Shown piece by piece: positions 36,935 to 46,455 of a stretch of 64,000 nucleotides of DNA. Positions within the stretch are counted from its first letter, which is position 1. Every line of letters starts with the position of its first letter. The stretch spans positions 5,364,365 through 5,428,364 of the forward strand of contig NZ_LR732544.1 of the NCBI RefSeq assembly GCF_902506575.1. The letters run 5' to 3'. This DNA is from Streptomyces mexicanus (GTDB taxonomy: Bacteria > Actinomycetota > Actinomycetes > Streptomycetales > Streptomycetaceae). The position numbers were made by a program, and so were the translations under genes. The notes under the pieces are model-generated. The model ran no database searches, was not told where the DNA came from, and saw only the letters and a list, made by a program, of their open reading frames with translations.

Positions 36935-38425
36935 ATGACCTCCTCTTCTTCCTCTTCCCAGGCAACCAAGCGCCTCGCGCACAGCTATCCCGAGGGTCTT
37001 CGGGCCGATGCCCTGATGGAAGAGGACGTCGCCTGGAGCCACGAGATCGACACGGAGCGGGACGGCGACCAGTTCGACCGCTCCGAGCGCGCGGCTCTGC
37101 GTCGTGTCGCGGGCCTGTCCACCGAACTCGAGGACGTCACCGAGGTCGAGTACCGCCAGCTCCGGCTGGAGCGGGTCGTGCTCGTCGGCGTCTGGACCTC
37201 GGGAACCGTGCAGGACGCCGAGAACTCCCTGGCGGAGCTGGCCGCGCTGGCCGAGACGGCGGGCGCCATGGTGCTCGACGGCGTCATCCAGCGCCGGGAC
37301 AAGCCCGACGCGGCCACCTACATCGGCTCCGGCAAGGCCGACGAGCTGCGCGACATCGTCCTGGAGACCGGCGCGGACACCGTGATCTGCGACGGTGAGC
37401 TGAGCCCCGGCCAGCTGATCCACCTCGAGGACGTCGTCAAGGTCAAGGTCATCGACCGTACGGCCCTGATCCTGGACATCTTCGCCCAGCACGCCAAGTC
37501 CCGCGAGGGCAAGGCGCAGGTGGCGCTCGCGCAGATGCAGTACATGCTGCCCAGGCTCCGCGGCTGGGGTCAGTCGCTGTCCCGGCAGATGGGCGGCGGC
37601 AGCGGCGGCCTCGCCACGCGTGGCCCCGGTGAGACCAAGATCGAGACGGACCGGCGGCGGATCCGCGAGAAGATGGCGAAGATGCGCCGGGAGATCGCGG
37701 AGATGAAGACCGGCCGCGAGATCAAGCGCCAGGAGCGGCGCCGCCACAAGGTGCCCTCCGTCGCCATCGCCGGCTACACCAACGCCGGGAAGTCCTCCCT
37801 GCTCAACCGCCTCACCGGCGCGGGCGTCCTGGTCGAGAACGCGCTGTTCGCGACCCTGGACCCCACCGTGCGCCGGGCCGAGACCCCGAGCGGACGGCTG
37901 TACACACTGGCGGACACCGTCGGATTCGTCCGGCACCTGCCGCACCACCTGGTCGAGGCGTTCCGCTCCACCATGGAGGAGGTCGGTGACTCCGACCTGA
38001 TCCTGCACGTGGTGGACGGCTCGCACCCGAACCCGGAGGAGCAGCTGGCCGCCGTGCGCGAGGTGATCAGGGACGTCGGCGCCACCGACGTACCCGAGAT
38101 CGTCGTGATCAACAAGGCCGACGCGGCGGACCCGCTGACGCTGCAGCGGCTGCTGCGGGTGGAGAAGCACGCGATCGCCGTCTCGGCCCGCACCGGCAAG
38201 GGCATCGCCGAGCTGCTCGCCCTGATCGACGACGAGCTGCCCCGCCCGGCCGTCGAGATCGAGGCGCTCGTGCCGTACACCCAGGGCAAGCTCGTCGCCC
38301 GCGCCCACACCGAGGGCGAGGTGATCTCCGAGGAGCACACCGCGGAGGGCACCCTGCTCAAGGCCCGGGTGCACGAGGAGCTGGCGGCCGATCTGGCGCC
38401 CTACGTGCCGACCCCGGCGCTCTGA
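36935..38425 (+). CDS. hflX: Ribosome-associated GTPase HflX
   Basis: A 496-aa GTPase that splits and rescues stalled ribosomes. The N-terminal HflX domain includes YIGSGKADELRD and DRTALILDIFAQHAKSREG, then the Gly-rich GGGSGGLATRGPGETKIE. The G domain has GYTNAGKS (G1, near 279–286), TLDPT (G2), DTVGF (G3) and NKAD (G4). ATG 36935 is behind TAAGGA at 36,925. The frame is open upstream without homology. It is followed by one of the strongest terminators in the window. Confidence 0.97.
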   Translation: MTSSSSSSQATKRLAHSYPEGLRADALMEEDVAWSHEIDTERDGDQFDRSERAALRRVAGLSTELEDVTEVEYRQLRLERVVLVGVWTSGTVQDAENSLAELAALAETAGAMVLDGVIQRRDKPDAATYIGSGKADELRDIVLETGADTVICDGELSPGQLIHLEDVVKVKVIDRTALILDIFAQHAKSREGKAQVALAQMQYMLPRLRGWGQSLSRQMGGGSGGLATRGPGETKIETDRRRIREKMAKMRREIAEMKTGREIKRQERRRHKVPSVAIAGYTNAGKSSLLNRLTGAGVLVENALFATLDPTVRRAETPSGRLYTLADTVGFVRHLPHHLVEAFRSTMEEVGDSDLILHVVDGSHPNPEEQLAAVREVIRDVGATDVPEIVVINKADAADPLTLQRLLRVEKHAIAVSARTGKGIAELLALIDDELPRPAVEIEALVPYTQGKLVARAHTEGEVISEEHTAEGTLLKARVHEELAADLAPYVPTPAL

Positions 38426-38503
38426 CCGCGTCCGCGTCCGGGCGTGCGGAGTCGTCCGTAGTCCCGTAAGGGCCACCGGCAGGAACACACGGGTACACAC
38501 GGG

Positions 38504-38543
38504 CGAGGGCCCGCTCCCTGGTTGTCCAGGGGGCGGGCCCTCG
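38504..38543. terminator. Strong hairpin terminator after hflX
   Basis: The 11-bp perfect arms CGAGGGCCCGC (38,504–38,514) and GCGGGCCCTCG (38,533–38,543) enclose a further 6-bp stem CCCTGG/CCAGGG with loop TTGT. It lies in the convergent gap between hflX and the protease gene and can serve both. The remainder, to 38,726, holds nothing recognisable. Confidence 0.9.
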
Positions 38544-38726
38544 GCGTGCGCGCCCGCGGGCGTCCCTCGCCGCCGTAGGTCCGGCACCGACACCCCACTG
38601 CGCACCGGCAGTTGAGCACGAACCGCGGTGGGACGGTGAACGTTTCCGTCGGACCCCACCGCCGCCAGCCGGCCCGCCGCCGCTCCCGTGCCCCGCCGGG
38701 TCACCAGGTCACAGCCCGGTGACGTC

Positions 38727-38834
38727 GTGCCGTCCGGCCGGAGTCACCGCCCGGCGAACACGGTGCCGCCCGGCCGGAGTCACTGCCCGGCGAACCTGGT
38801 GCCGTCCGGCCGGAGTCACTGCCCGGCGAACTTC
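38727..38834. repeat. 36-bp tandem repeat copying the protease gene's 3' end
   Basis: Three units at 38,727, 38,763 and 38,799, beginning GTGCCGTCCGGCCGGAGTCA. The unit nearest the gene contains its last codons (…KFAGQ) and stop (38,816–38,818). The other two repeat the same sequence downstream, each again with the stop. Since 36 is a multiple of 3, a read-through would add further TPAGRHxVRRAV-type repeats. Confidence 0.9.
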
Positions 38835-40057
38835 CTGCTGACCGCCTGGTACACGCCCTTGGCCACCGTGCCCAGACGCGGCCCGGCCAGCCAGCCCGAC
38901 GTCACCGGGCCGATCGAGGTGTTGGACACCAGCGCGGGCCTGCCGTCCGCGCCCGTCTCGACCCAGCCGCCGCCGGACGAACCGCCGGTCATGGTGCAGC
39001 CGATGCGGTACATCGTCGGGTCGGAGGCGGTGACCGACAGCCGTCCCGGCTTGTCCTGGCACCGGTACAGCAGCTGACCGTCGTACGGCGGCGCCGCCGG
39101 GTAGCCGGTCGCGGTGACGCTCTCCACCTTCGGCACGGCCGGCGCGTCGAAGTCCACCGGAAGCGCCGTACCCACGGTCTCCTCCAGCGACTTGCCGTCG
39201 CCGCCCTTCTCCGGCGTGACATGGATGACGGCGAAGTCGTACGGCGCGCCCCGCCCGCCCGTGGCACCGCCCTGCTCGATCCACTGCTCGGAGGTCTGCG
39301 CCCAGTCGCCCCACCACACACCGTAGGGAGCGACCTGGTCCCTGGAGGCGCCCTGCAGCTGCCGCGTGCTCATCCCGGCGTCGTTGTACGACGGCACGAA
39401 CGCGATGTTGCGGTACCAGCCGCCCTTCTTGCCGGCGTGCACGCAGTGCCCGGCCGTCCACACCAGGTTCGACTTGCCCGGGTGGGCCGGATCCTTCACC
39501 ACCGTCGCCGAGCACACCATCGTGCCCTCGGGGGAGTCGAAGAACACCTTGCCCGCCGTCACCGCGTTGGCGTGGTACCTCGGCGGCACCGCCTGCGCCT
39601 TCACCGGCGCGGGCGTGGGATCCGTGATGCCCTGGTCCCCGGAGATGTCGTCGGCGTCGACGCCCTTGTCGGGGTCCTTGGCCCGGCGCATGCGGTCCGG
39701 GTTCCACAGGCCCTTGATGATCGGGTTGATGAACTCGTCGGCCTCGCGCAGCCAGTCGTCCTTGTCCCAGTTCTTCCAGGCGCCGTTCTTCCACTTGTCC
39801 AGGTCGATCCCGTGCTCCTTGAGCTTCTGGCGGATGTGGTCCGGGATCTTGACCGTGCCGTCGCCCGTCCCGCCCGTGTCCGCCGCCGCGGAGGCGGACG
39901 CCTTGGCGTCCGCGCCGGTGTCGTCCGAGTTGCAGGCCGTGGCGGTCAGCGCCAGCGCCGAGACGAGGGCGACGGCGGCCGGCACGCGGGAGACGGCGCG
40001 CCTGCGCCGGGCGCCTCCTCCCCGGCGAGCGGTGACGGACGGGCGTATGGGTCGCAT
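38816..40057 (-). CDS. Trypsin-like serine protease lipoprotein
   Basis: A 413-aa secreted protease. The signal peptide runs to lipobox ALTATACN, so it is likely anchored to the membrane. The S1 triad is visible: His in VWTAGHCVH, Asp in PYDFAVIHV and Ser in TGGSSGGGW. A helical, Lys/Asp-rich region of ~110 residues between the lipobox and the protease domain (KIPDHIRQKLKEHGIDLDKW) may be a propeptide or spacer. ATG 40057 is preceded by GGGGGAGT. The 3' end is tandemly repeated. Its target is unknown. Confidence 0.92.
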   Translation of the reverse strand: MRPIRPSVTARRGGGARRRRAVSRVPAAVALVSALALTATACNSDDTGADAKASASAAADTGGTGDGTVKIPDHIRQKLKEHGIDLDKWKNGAWKNWDKDDWLREADEFINPIIKGLWNPDRMRRAKDPDKGVDADDISGDQGITDPTPAPVKAQAVPPRYHANAVTAGKVFFDSPEGTMVCSATVVKDPAHPGKSNLVWTAGHCVHAGKKGGWYRNIAFVPSYNDAGMSTRQLQGASRDQVAPYGVWWGDWAQTSEQWIEQGGATGGRGAPYDFAVIHVTPEKGGDGKSLEETVGTALPVDFDAPAVPKVESVTATGYPAAPPYDGQLLYRCQDKPGRLSVTASDPTMYRIGCTMTGGSSGGGWVETGADGRPALVSNTSIGPVTSGWLAGPRLGTVAKGVYQAVSRKFAGQ

Positions 40058-40427
40058 GCGCTGACTCCCCCTGGGGTGAACGGACTTGCCGGTGCCGCCG
40101 AGCATCCGCGCTGATCCCGGGGCGAGTTCGAGCGCGGTGACGGCGTGCGGAACGGCACCACACACTATGCGTTCGCTGTGGGGGACCGCCCACGGAACGG
40201 CAACGGTTCCGTCACGGCAAGGATCTTGAAGCAACCCCGGACGGATCTCGGAGCGACCCGTAACCCGGCGGGCGGTTCGCGGTTGTAGCGGTGGGGAGCC
40301 TGCTGTCCGCATCCGGGCCCCCGCGCCGAGGCGCGCGCCGCGCCGCCGGTGACCTGCGGCAGTGGGAGGCCGGACCCACGGGACAGGTGGACGCCGACGC
40401 CTCGCGACAGCGGGAGGACAGGAAGCC

Positions 40428-41901
40428 GTGACCGTGACGGAGTCTGTGCCCGAGGAGTGGGCGTCCGCGCAGCCGCCCGCCCTGCACGAGGGGATCCTGC
40501 GCCGCCAGTCGGCGCGCGAGTCCGCGGCGCGCACCTATGCGCGGGCCCTGCCCATCGTGCCGGTACGCGCCCGCGGGCTCACCGTCGAAGGCGCGGACGG
40601 CCGCCGCTACCTGGACTGCCTCTCCGGCGCCGGCACCCTCGCCCTCGGCCACAACCACCCCGTCGTCCTGGAGGCCATCCGCAAGGTCCTCGACTCGGGC
40701 GCGCCCCTGCACGCCCTGGACCTGGCCACGCCCGTCAAGGACGCCTTCGTCACCGAGCTGTTCCGCACCCTGCCGCCCGGACTCGCCGAGCGCGCCCGCG
40801 TGCAGTTCTGCGGCCCGGCCGGGACGGACGCGGTGGAGGCCGCGTTCACCCTCGTCCGGGCCGCCACCGGGCGCACCGGCATCGCGGCCTTCACCGGCGC
40901 CTACCACGGCATGACCGCCGGAGCGGCCGCCGCGTCCGGGCACGCCGTGGACGTAAGGGTCGCCCGGCTGCCCTATCCGCAGGACTACCGCTGCCCCTTC
41001 GGGGTCGGCGGCCCGCGCGGCGCCGCACTCGCCGCTCGCTGGACCGAGTCGGTCCTGGACGACCCCAAGTCGGGCGTGCCCCTGCCCGCCGGGATGATCC
41101 TCGAACCGGTGCAGGGCGAGGGCGGGGTGCTGCCCGCGCCGGACGACTGGCTGCGGCGCATGCGGCAGATCACCGCCGAGCGGTCCGTGCCGCTGATCGC
41201 CGACGAGATCCAGACCGGGGTGGGACGCACCGGCGCCTTCTGGGCGGTGCAGCACAGCGGCGTGGTCCCCGACGTGATGGTGCTGTCCAAGGCGATCGGG
41301 GGCAGCCTGCCGCTGGCCGTCGTCGTCTACCGCGACGACCTGGACGTCTGGGAACCGGGCGCCCACGCGGGGACCTTCCGCGGCAACCAGCTCGCCATGG
41401 CCGCCGGCACCGCCACGCTGGCCCACGTCCGGGAGAACCGGCTGGCCGAACGCGCCGCGCACCTGCTCCCGCATGCTCGCCCGGCTCCGCGCGCTGGCCG
41501 GGGAACAGCCCTGCATCGGCGAGGTGCGCGGCCGCGGTCTGATGATCGGCCTGGAACTGGTGGACCCGGAGGGCGACCCGGTCGCCACCGACGACCCGTG
41601 GGCGGGGGAGCATCCCGCGCCGCGCGGCGGCCCGCTGCCCGCCGCGCCCGCCCTTGCCGCCGCCGTGCAGCGGGAATGCCTGCGGCGGGGACTGATCGTC
41701 GAACTCGGCGGCCGCCACGCCTGCGTGGTACGGCTCCTGCCGCCGCTGACGATCAGCGACGAGCAGGCGGAGGCGGTGCTCGACCGGCTGGCCGACGCGA
41801 TCGACGCGGCGGCCCGCGGCCACACCGCGCCCGGCGGCAGCCGGCCCCGGCCGGGCGGAGGACACCGCCGTTCCCCGGCACACGGGCGGACGGCCGGGTA
41901 A
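40428..41901 (+). pseudogene. Diaminobutyrate–2-oxoglutarate-type aminotransferase, frameshifted
   Basis: Begins at GTG 40428 behind GGGAGGA (40,412–40,418). It encodes a class III PLP aminotransferase like those making 2,4-diaminobutyrate for siderophore or ectoine-type pathways: CLSGAGTLALGHNHP, CGPAGTDAVEAA, AYHGMTAGA, EPVQGEGG, DEIQTGVGRTG and the PLP Lys in VLSKAIGGS. The first frame fits to about 41,465 (ERAAHL). The family sequence then continues in another frame from RMLARLRALAGEQPCIGEVRGRGLMIGLEL to the stop at 41,901. One small indel (net –2 or +1) at about 41,465 explains this. It is a disrupted gene or a sequencing error. Downstream siderophore partners common in relatives are absent. 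Confidence 0.85.
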
Positions 41902-42193
41902 CCGCGCACGGCGGCGGCCGGCCGGTCCGACGCCCGTTGCGGACATCGCCCGGTGCGCCGGCCGCCGGGACTCCTCGCAGGCGTCTCGCCGCGCCGTCCG
42001 GGTCGGCCGTGCCGCCATGCCGGCCCCTCGGCGGTCACGAACGCACAGCCCCGCCCCCCGGAGGCCGCACAGCACCAGCGCATCGAGACCACCCAGCACC
42101 ACGACGAAGTGCCCCCGACCCCCACAGAGGTTTTTTTTGAGAGAGGTAAATCGATATTAATTTTTTTAACCTGTCCTGGGGTCAGGGTAATGT
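41902..42193. other. Gap with an AT-rich, foreign-looking scar
   Basis: From 41,902 to about 42,120 the sequence is normal high-GC and without a recognisable gene. From about 42,125 to 42,205 it is strikingly AT-rich, with T8 and T7 runs and a G run of about 10 at 42,207–42,218. Base use is unlike anything else in the window. On the minus strand one frame across it reads [20 protein letters not shown], protein-like but of low-GC type. It may be a small insertion, a deletion junction or assembly filler. Confidence 0.8.
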
Positions 42194-43108
42194 TTATGAG
42201 AGAAGCGGGGGGGGGGGCCGGGCGCCGCCGGCCACCGCGCCCACGCCGGCCGCCGCCGGGATGCCGACCTTGGCCGCCTTGCGGCCGGTGCGGTAGTCCC
42301 GCAGCCGCCAGTCCATCTCCCGGGCGTGGCGGCGGAGTTTGGCGTCGGGGTTGATGGCGTAGGGGTGGCCGACCAGCGACAGCATGGGGATGTCGTTGGC
42401 GGAGTCGCTGTAGGCGGCGCAGCGGGACAGGTCCAGGCCCTCGGCCGCCGCCAGCGCGCGCACCGCCTCCGCCTTGGCCGGGCCGTGCAGCGGTTCGCCG
42501 ACCAGGCGGCCGGTGTAGACGCCGTCGACCGACTCGGCCACCGTGCCCAGCGCGCCGGTCAGGCCGAGGCGGCGGGCGATGACCTGCGCGATCTCCACCG
42601 GCGCCGCGGTCACCAGCCACACCTTCTGGCCGGCGTCCAGGTGTGCCTGGGCCAGCGCGCGCGTGCCCGGCCAGATCCGCTCGGCCATGTACTCGTCGTA
42701 GATCTCCTCGCCGATCGACTTCAGCTCGGCGACCCGGTGGCCCTTGACGATCGACAGCGCGGAGTCGCGCGCGTCCTGCATGTGCTCGGGGTCCTCGACG
42801 CCGGCCAGCCGGAACCACGCCTGCTGCCAGGCGAAGCGGGCCAGGTCCCGGGTGTCGAAGAACTTCCGCTTGTACAGTCCGCGGCCGAAGTGGAACAGCG
42901 CGGCGCCCTGCATGACGGTGTTGTCCAGGTCGAAGAAGGCGGCGGCGCGGTCGTCGCCGCGCACCGGGAACTCCGCCTCCTCCTCGGGCGGGGCGGCCTG
43001 AGCCTCCTGCGAGGACTTGCGCGCGGCCTCCGCCGCGGCCTCGCCTGCCAACACGCTCCGCGCCGTGGCGGAGCGCCTACGGTGGGTGAGCCATCCGAGA
43101 GCGGCCAT
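42194..43108 (-). CDS. HAD-superfamily (PSPase-like, IB) hydrolase, abnormal 3' end
   Basis: About 304 aa from ATG 43108 ([12 protein letters not shown]). HAD motif I is [11 protein letters not shown] (Asp 60, 62), motif II LVTAAP, and the motif III/IV region [10 protein letters not shown]; the family resembles SerB-like HAD-IB phosphatases. After [16 protein letters not shown], where relatives usually end in a short hydrophobic/basic tail, the frame enters the poly-G/AT-rich scar and stops at TAA 42,194. The catalytic core is complete; the tail is probably replaced. It is divergent from the glutaredoxin gene. The substrate is unknown. Confidence 0.85.
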   Translation of the reverse strand: MAALGWLTHRRRSATARSVLAGEAAAEAARKSSQEAQAAPPEEEAEFPVRGDDRAAAFFDLDNTVMQGAALFHFGRGLYKRKFFDTRDLARFAWQQAWFRLAGVEDPEHMQDARDSALSIVKGHRVAELKSIGEEIYDEYMAERIWPGTRALAQAHLDAGQKVWLVTAAPVEIAQVIARRLGLTGALGTVAESVDGVYTGRLVGEPLHGPAKAEAVRALAAAEGLDLSRCAAYSDSANDIPMLSLVGHPYAINPDAKLRRHAREMDWRLRDYRTGRKAAKVGIPAAAGVGAVAGGARPPPPLLS

Positions 43109-43255
43109 GGCGTGAGCATAGCCAGTCTGTTCGGGAGTTCCGTCCGTCGCACGGTTCGGACGCCGTGAACTCTGCGCAACCGTGTCGTTAAGTCGTTGAG
43201 CGGCGCCGGGCGAGGCCGTGGCCGCGGGTGCGCGCGCGGGGCGAGAATGGCCGGT

Positions 43256-43531
43256 ATGAGTCCCCTCTTCCGTCGCAGGCCGGCCGCGTCGCGGGACCGG
43301 CTCGTCACCCTTGTCCGCAAGCCCGGCTGCCATCTGTGCGACGACGCACAGGCGGTCGTGGAGAAGGTCTGCGCCGATCTCGGCGTGGCCTGGGAGCAGA
43401 AGGACATCACCGAGGACGCGCAGTTGCACGACCGGTACTGGGAGCAGATCCCGGTGGTGCTGATCGACGGCGAGCAGCACACGTTCTGGCGGGTCGACGA
43501 GGAGCGGCTGCGCAAGGCGCTGCGCGACTGA
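43256..43531 (+). CDS. Glutaredoxin-family protein
   Basis: 91 aa from ATG 43256 ([13 protein letters not shown]). Thioredoxin fold with the redox pair CHLC in [11 protein letters not shown], and the cis-Pro segment [11 protein letters not shown]. Actinobacterial members of this type may be mycoredoxin- or NrdH-like; the exact partner is unknown. It lies upstream of rex on the same strand, matching the theme of redox control, and is divergent from the HAD gene. In-frame ATGs a little upstream are possible. Confidence 0.88.
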   Translation: MSPLFRRRPAASRDRLVTLVRKPGCHLCDDAQAVVEKVCADLGVAWEQKDITEDAQLHDRYWEQIPVVLIDGEQHTFWRVDEERLRKALRD

Positions 43532-43900
43532 CGCCGGGCGGCGCGCGGCCCGCCCGGGGGGGGGGGTCCGCGCACCGGCCGCGAGCCCCGACCGGGGCCC
43601 GGAGAGAACTGACCGACGGGTACAAACTGGCCGAAAGTGGCTTAGGATCGACGGTGGTCTGGTCTCGGGGGTGGGGATCGTAGAGGAGCGTGTGCGGTTT
43701 TGCCCCCAACAAGTAAGGAACGACGGTGCGGACGCGCCGGTTCCACGGGAACGCGTCAAAGATGCGTGAGCCCGGTCACGTTGGCCGGGCAAATCGGACA
43801 CCATCTTTGTGCACGCGTTCACAAAGACATAGCCTGCTGTCGACGGGGCGGTCTGGGGACGTACGACCGCCCGCAGCCCCGCTCTACCCGCAGGAGCACC
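43532..43900 (+). promoter_or_regulatory. rex: rex–hem leader and promoter region
   Basis: A 369-bp gap before rex. It holds a G-run at about 43,556–43,566, a TAGGAT-type –10 near 43,644, and the Rex operator at 43,807–43,824. A GTG ORF at 43,726 has a good Shine–Dalgarno sequence but crosses the operator and has no family I recognise, so I do not call it. Confidence 0.6.
43807..43824. promoter_or_regulatory. Rex operator (ROP) upstream of rex
   Basis: TTGTGCACGCGTTCACAA is an 18-bp near-perfect inverted repeat, one base off the known consensus TTGTGAACGCGTTCACAA. It lies 77 bp before the rex start, showing autoregulation of rex–hemACD by the NADH/NAD+ ratio. Confidence 0.93.
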
Positions 43901-44671
43901 GTGGCAACTGGCCGAACTCACCGACCGGCGACCCGTAGCCGAGGGATTCCCGAGGCCACCGTCGCCAGGCTTCCGCTGTACCTCCGGGCGCTGACCGCAC
44001 TGTCGGAGCGCTCGGTCCCCACGGTCTCCTCCGAGGAGCTGGCAGCCGCCGCTGGGGTCAACTCCGCGAAGCTGCGCAAGGACTTCTCCTACCTCGGCTC
44101 CTACGGGACCCGCGGGGTGGGCTACGACGTCGAGTATCTCGTGTACCAGATCTCCCGCGAACTGGGGCTCACCCAGGACTGGCCGGTTGTGATCGTCGGT
44201 ATCGGCAACCTCGGCGCCGCCCTCGCCAACTACGGCGGGTTCGCCTCCCGCGGCTTCCGGGTCGCCGCGCTCATCGACGCCGACCCCGCGCTCACCGGCA
44301 AGGCCGTCGCCGGGATCCCGGTGCAGCACACCGACGACCTGGAGAAGATCATCCAGGACAACGGCGTCTCGATCGGCGTGATCGCGACCCCCGCGGGCGC
44401 CGCCCAGCAGGTCTGCGACCGGCTCGTCGCCGCCGGCGTCACCTCGATCCTGAACTTCGCGCCGACCGTGCTGAACGTCCCGGACGGCGTGGACGTGCGC
44501 AAGGTCGACCTCTCCATCGAGCTGCAGATCCTCGCCTTCCACGAGCAGCGCAAGGCCGGCGAGGAGGCCGCCGCCGCCGCGGGGCGGCCCGCCGCCGCGG
44601 CCGCCGCCGTGCGCAAGCAGTCCGCCGACCAGGGGCCCGACGGGGACGTTCCCGCCGTGATGCCGGCATGA
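43901..44671 (+). CDS. rex: Redox-sensing transcriptional repressor Rex
   Basis: A 256-aa NADH-sensing repressor. The N-terminal winged helix has [18 protein letters not shown] and [20 protein letters not shown]. The C-terminal Rossmann domain has [15 protein letters not shown], and the swapped C-terminal helix follows. It starts at GTG 43901 ([13 protein letters not shown]). Rex binds the ROP upstream and releases DNA when NADH is high. The stop overlaps the hemA ATG (ATGA), so rex and hemACD form one operon, as described in S. coelicolor. Confidence 0.97.
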   Translation: MATGRTHRPATRSRGIPEATVARLPLYLRALTALSERSVPTVSSEELAAAAGVNSAKLRKDFSYLGSYGTRGVGYDVEYLVYQISRELGLTQDWPVVIVGIGNLGAALANYGGFASRGFRVAALIDADPALTGKAVAGIPVQHTDDLEKIIQDNGVSIGVIATPAGAAQQVCDRLVAAGVTSILNFAPTVLNVPDGVDVRKVDLSIELQILAFHEQRKAGEEAAAAAGRPAAAAAAVRKQSADQGPDGDVPAVMPA

Positions 44672-46455
44672 GTCTCCTCGTCGTCGGACTGAGCCACCGC
44701 AGCGCCCCGGTCAGCGTCCTGGAGCGCGCCTCGCTGAGCGTGGACGCCCAGGTCAAGCTGGTCCAGGACACCGTCGCCGCCGAGCCGGCCGCCGAGGCCG
44801 CGGTGCTGGCCACCTGCAACCGCATCGAGCTGTACGCCGACGTGGACAAGTTCCACGCCGGTGTCTCCGAGTTGTCCACGCTGCTCGCCCAGCACAGCGG
44901 GGTCGGCCTGGAGGAACTCACCCCCTACCTCTACGTGCACTACGAGGACCGGGCCGTCCACCACCTGTTCTCGGTGGCCTGCGGCCTGGACTCGATGGTC
45001 GTCGGCGAGGGCCAGATCCTCGGCCAGATCAAGGACTCCCTGGCCCGCGCCCAGGAGCTGCACACCGCCGGACGCCTGCTCAACGACCTGTTCCAGCAGG
45101 CCCTGCGGGTGGGCAAGCGCGCCCACTCCGAGACCGGCATCGACCGCGCCGGGCAGTCCCTCGTCACCTTCGGCCTGGAGCAGCTGGCCGCGGGCGGCGC
45201 CGTCACCGACTGGGCGCGCGGCAAGAAGGCCCTGGTCATCGGCGCCGGTTCGATGTCGTCGCTGGCCGCGGCCACGCTCGCGCGGGCCGGGGTCGCCGAG
45301 ATCGTGATCGCCAACCGCACCCAGGAGCGGGCCGAGCGCCTCGCGCAGATCCTCACCGAGGGCGACGACACGGCCGTACGCGCCCGCGCCGTGGCGATGA
45401 GTGCCGTGCCGGACGAACTGACACGTGCCGACATCGCCGTCTCCTGCACCGGAGCGACCGGACTGGTGCTGACCGCCGAGACGATCGCCGCCGCCGTCGA
45501 GGGCCGCACCGGCGCGCCCGCCGCGGAGGTCGCCGACGACCGCACCGGCGCGGAAGCGCGCCGTACGGCGGCGAAGCCGGCCGGGAAGGCGGAGGCCCGC
45601 GAGACGCCGCTGCCGCCCACCACCGTGGGCGCCGAGGACGGCTGCCCGCTCGACCTGGCCGCCGTGGAGCCCGGCTTCTCCCTGCTGGGCGAGTCCGCGG
45701 TCGCCGGCATCGACGCGGCCACCCTGGAGCAGCACGGCACCTGGGTCGATGGGGGCACCTCCCTGCTGGAGCGACGGCGGAAGCCCGGGGGAGGGACGGT
45801 GGACCGCCGCGAGCACGCCGAGCGGGCCGTGGAGGCCGACGCCGAGCTGATCGGCGCGCTGGCCGCGACCGTCGCCACCGCCGGCCGCATCCCCGAGCTG
45901 CGCAAGCCCGAGCCGGTCGCCGTGGCCCCGCGCCCCGAGCCGGTGCTGTTCGTGCTGGACCTGGCCATGCCGCGGGACGTCGACGCGGCCGTGCACCGGC
46001 TGGCCGGGGCGCGCCTGGTGGACATCGAGTCCCTCGCGGAGGCCTCCGCGGACGCGCCGATGGCCGCCGACGTCGACCAGGTCCGCCGTATCGTGGCCGA
46101 CGAGGTCGCGGACTTCGCGGCGGCCCAGCGGGCGGCGCACATCACGCCGACCGTGGTCGCCCTGCGCACCATGGCCGCCGACGTCGTGGCCGGCGAGATC
46201 GCCCGGCTGGAGGGACGGTTGCCCGGCCTGGACGACAAGCACCGGGCGGAGATCACCCAGACCGTGCGACGCGTCGTGGACAAGCTGCTGCACGCGCCGA
46301 CCGTCCGGGTCAAGCAGCTCGCGGCCGAGCCCGGCGGCGCCGGGTACGCGGACGCGCTGCGCACCCTGTTCGACCTCGACCCGGAGACGGTGGCCTCCGT
46401 CTCGCAGGCCGACGACGACTCCCAGAAGAACGGCAGGAACCGAGGGCCGGCATGA
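44668..46455 (+). CDS. hemA: Glutamyl-tRNA reductase HemA
   Basis: A 595-aa enzyme for the first committed step of tetrapyrrole synthesis by the C5 pathway. The catalytic Cys50 is in LATCNRIE, the NADPH fold is at [13 protein letters not shown], and dimer helices are at the C-terminus. Like other streptomycete HemA it has a long extra segment (about 45,490–45,860) between the NADPH domain and the last helices. Part of that insert (45,750–45,796) is a small palindromic element in frame. ATG 44668 overlaps the rex stop; hemC overlaps the hemA stop. Confidence 0.97.
   Translation: MSLLVVGLSHRSAPVSVLERASLSVDAQVKLVQDTVAAEPAAEAAVLATCNRIELYADVDKFHAGVSELSTLLAQHSGVGLEELTPYLYVHYEDRAVHHLFSVACGLDSMVVGEGQILGQIKDSLARAQELHTAGRLLNDLFQQALRVGKRAHSETGIDRAGQSLVTFGLEQLAAGGAVTDWARGKKALVIGAGSMSSLAAATLARAGVAEIVIANRTQERAERLAQILTEGDDTAVRARAVAMSAVPDELTRADIAVSCTGATGLVLTAETIAAAVEGRTGAPAAEVADDRTGAEARRTAAKPAGKAEARETPLPPTTVGAEDGCPLDLAAVEPGFSLLGESAVAGIDAATLEQHGTWVDGGTSLLERRRKPGGGTVDRREHAERAVEADAELIGALAATVATAGRIPELRKPEPVAVAPRPEPVLFVLDLAMPRDVDAAVHRLAGARLVDIESLAEASADAPMAADVDQVRRIVADEVADFAAAQRAAHITPTVVALRTMAADVVAGEIARLEGRLPGLDDKHRAEITQTVRRVVDKLLHAPTVRVKQLAAEPGGAGYADALRTLFDLDPETVASVSQADDDSQKNGRNRGPA
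45750..45796. repeat. Small palindromic element inside hemA coding sequence
   Basis: TGGGGGCACCTCCCTGC…CCCGGGGGAGGGA, with CACCTCCC and GGGGGAGG as complementary ends. It is translated as [15 protein letters not shown], inside the poorly conserved insert of HemA. It resembles the segment in recX at 12,647–12,689. Confidence 0.55.

Noticed and set aside
40212-42818. Long minus-strand frame across the scar, aminotransferase and HAD gene
   Set aside because: It is antisense to the aminotransferase and out of frame with the HAD gene; only the short AT-rich part reads protein-like.
43726-43938. 70-codon GTG ORF with a good Shine–Dalgarno sequence before rex
   Set aside because: It crosses the Rex operator and the rex start in another frame and has no recognisable family, so coding is doubtful.
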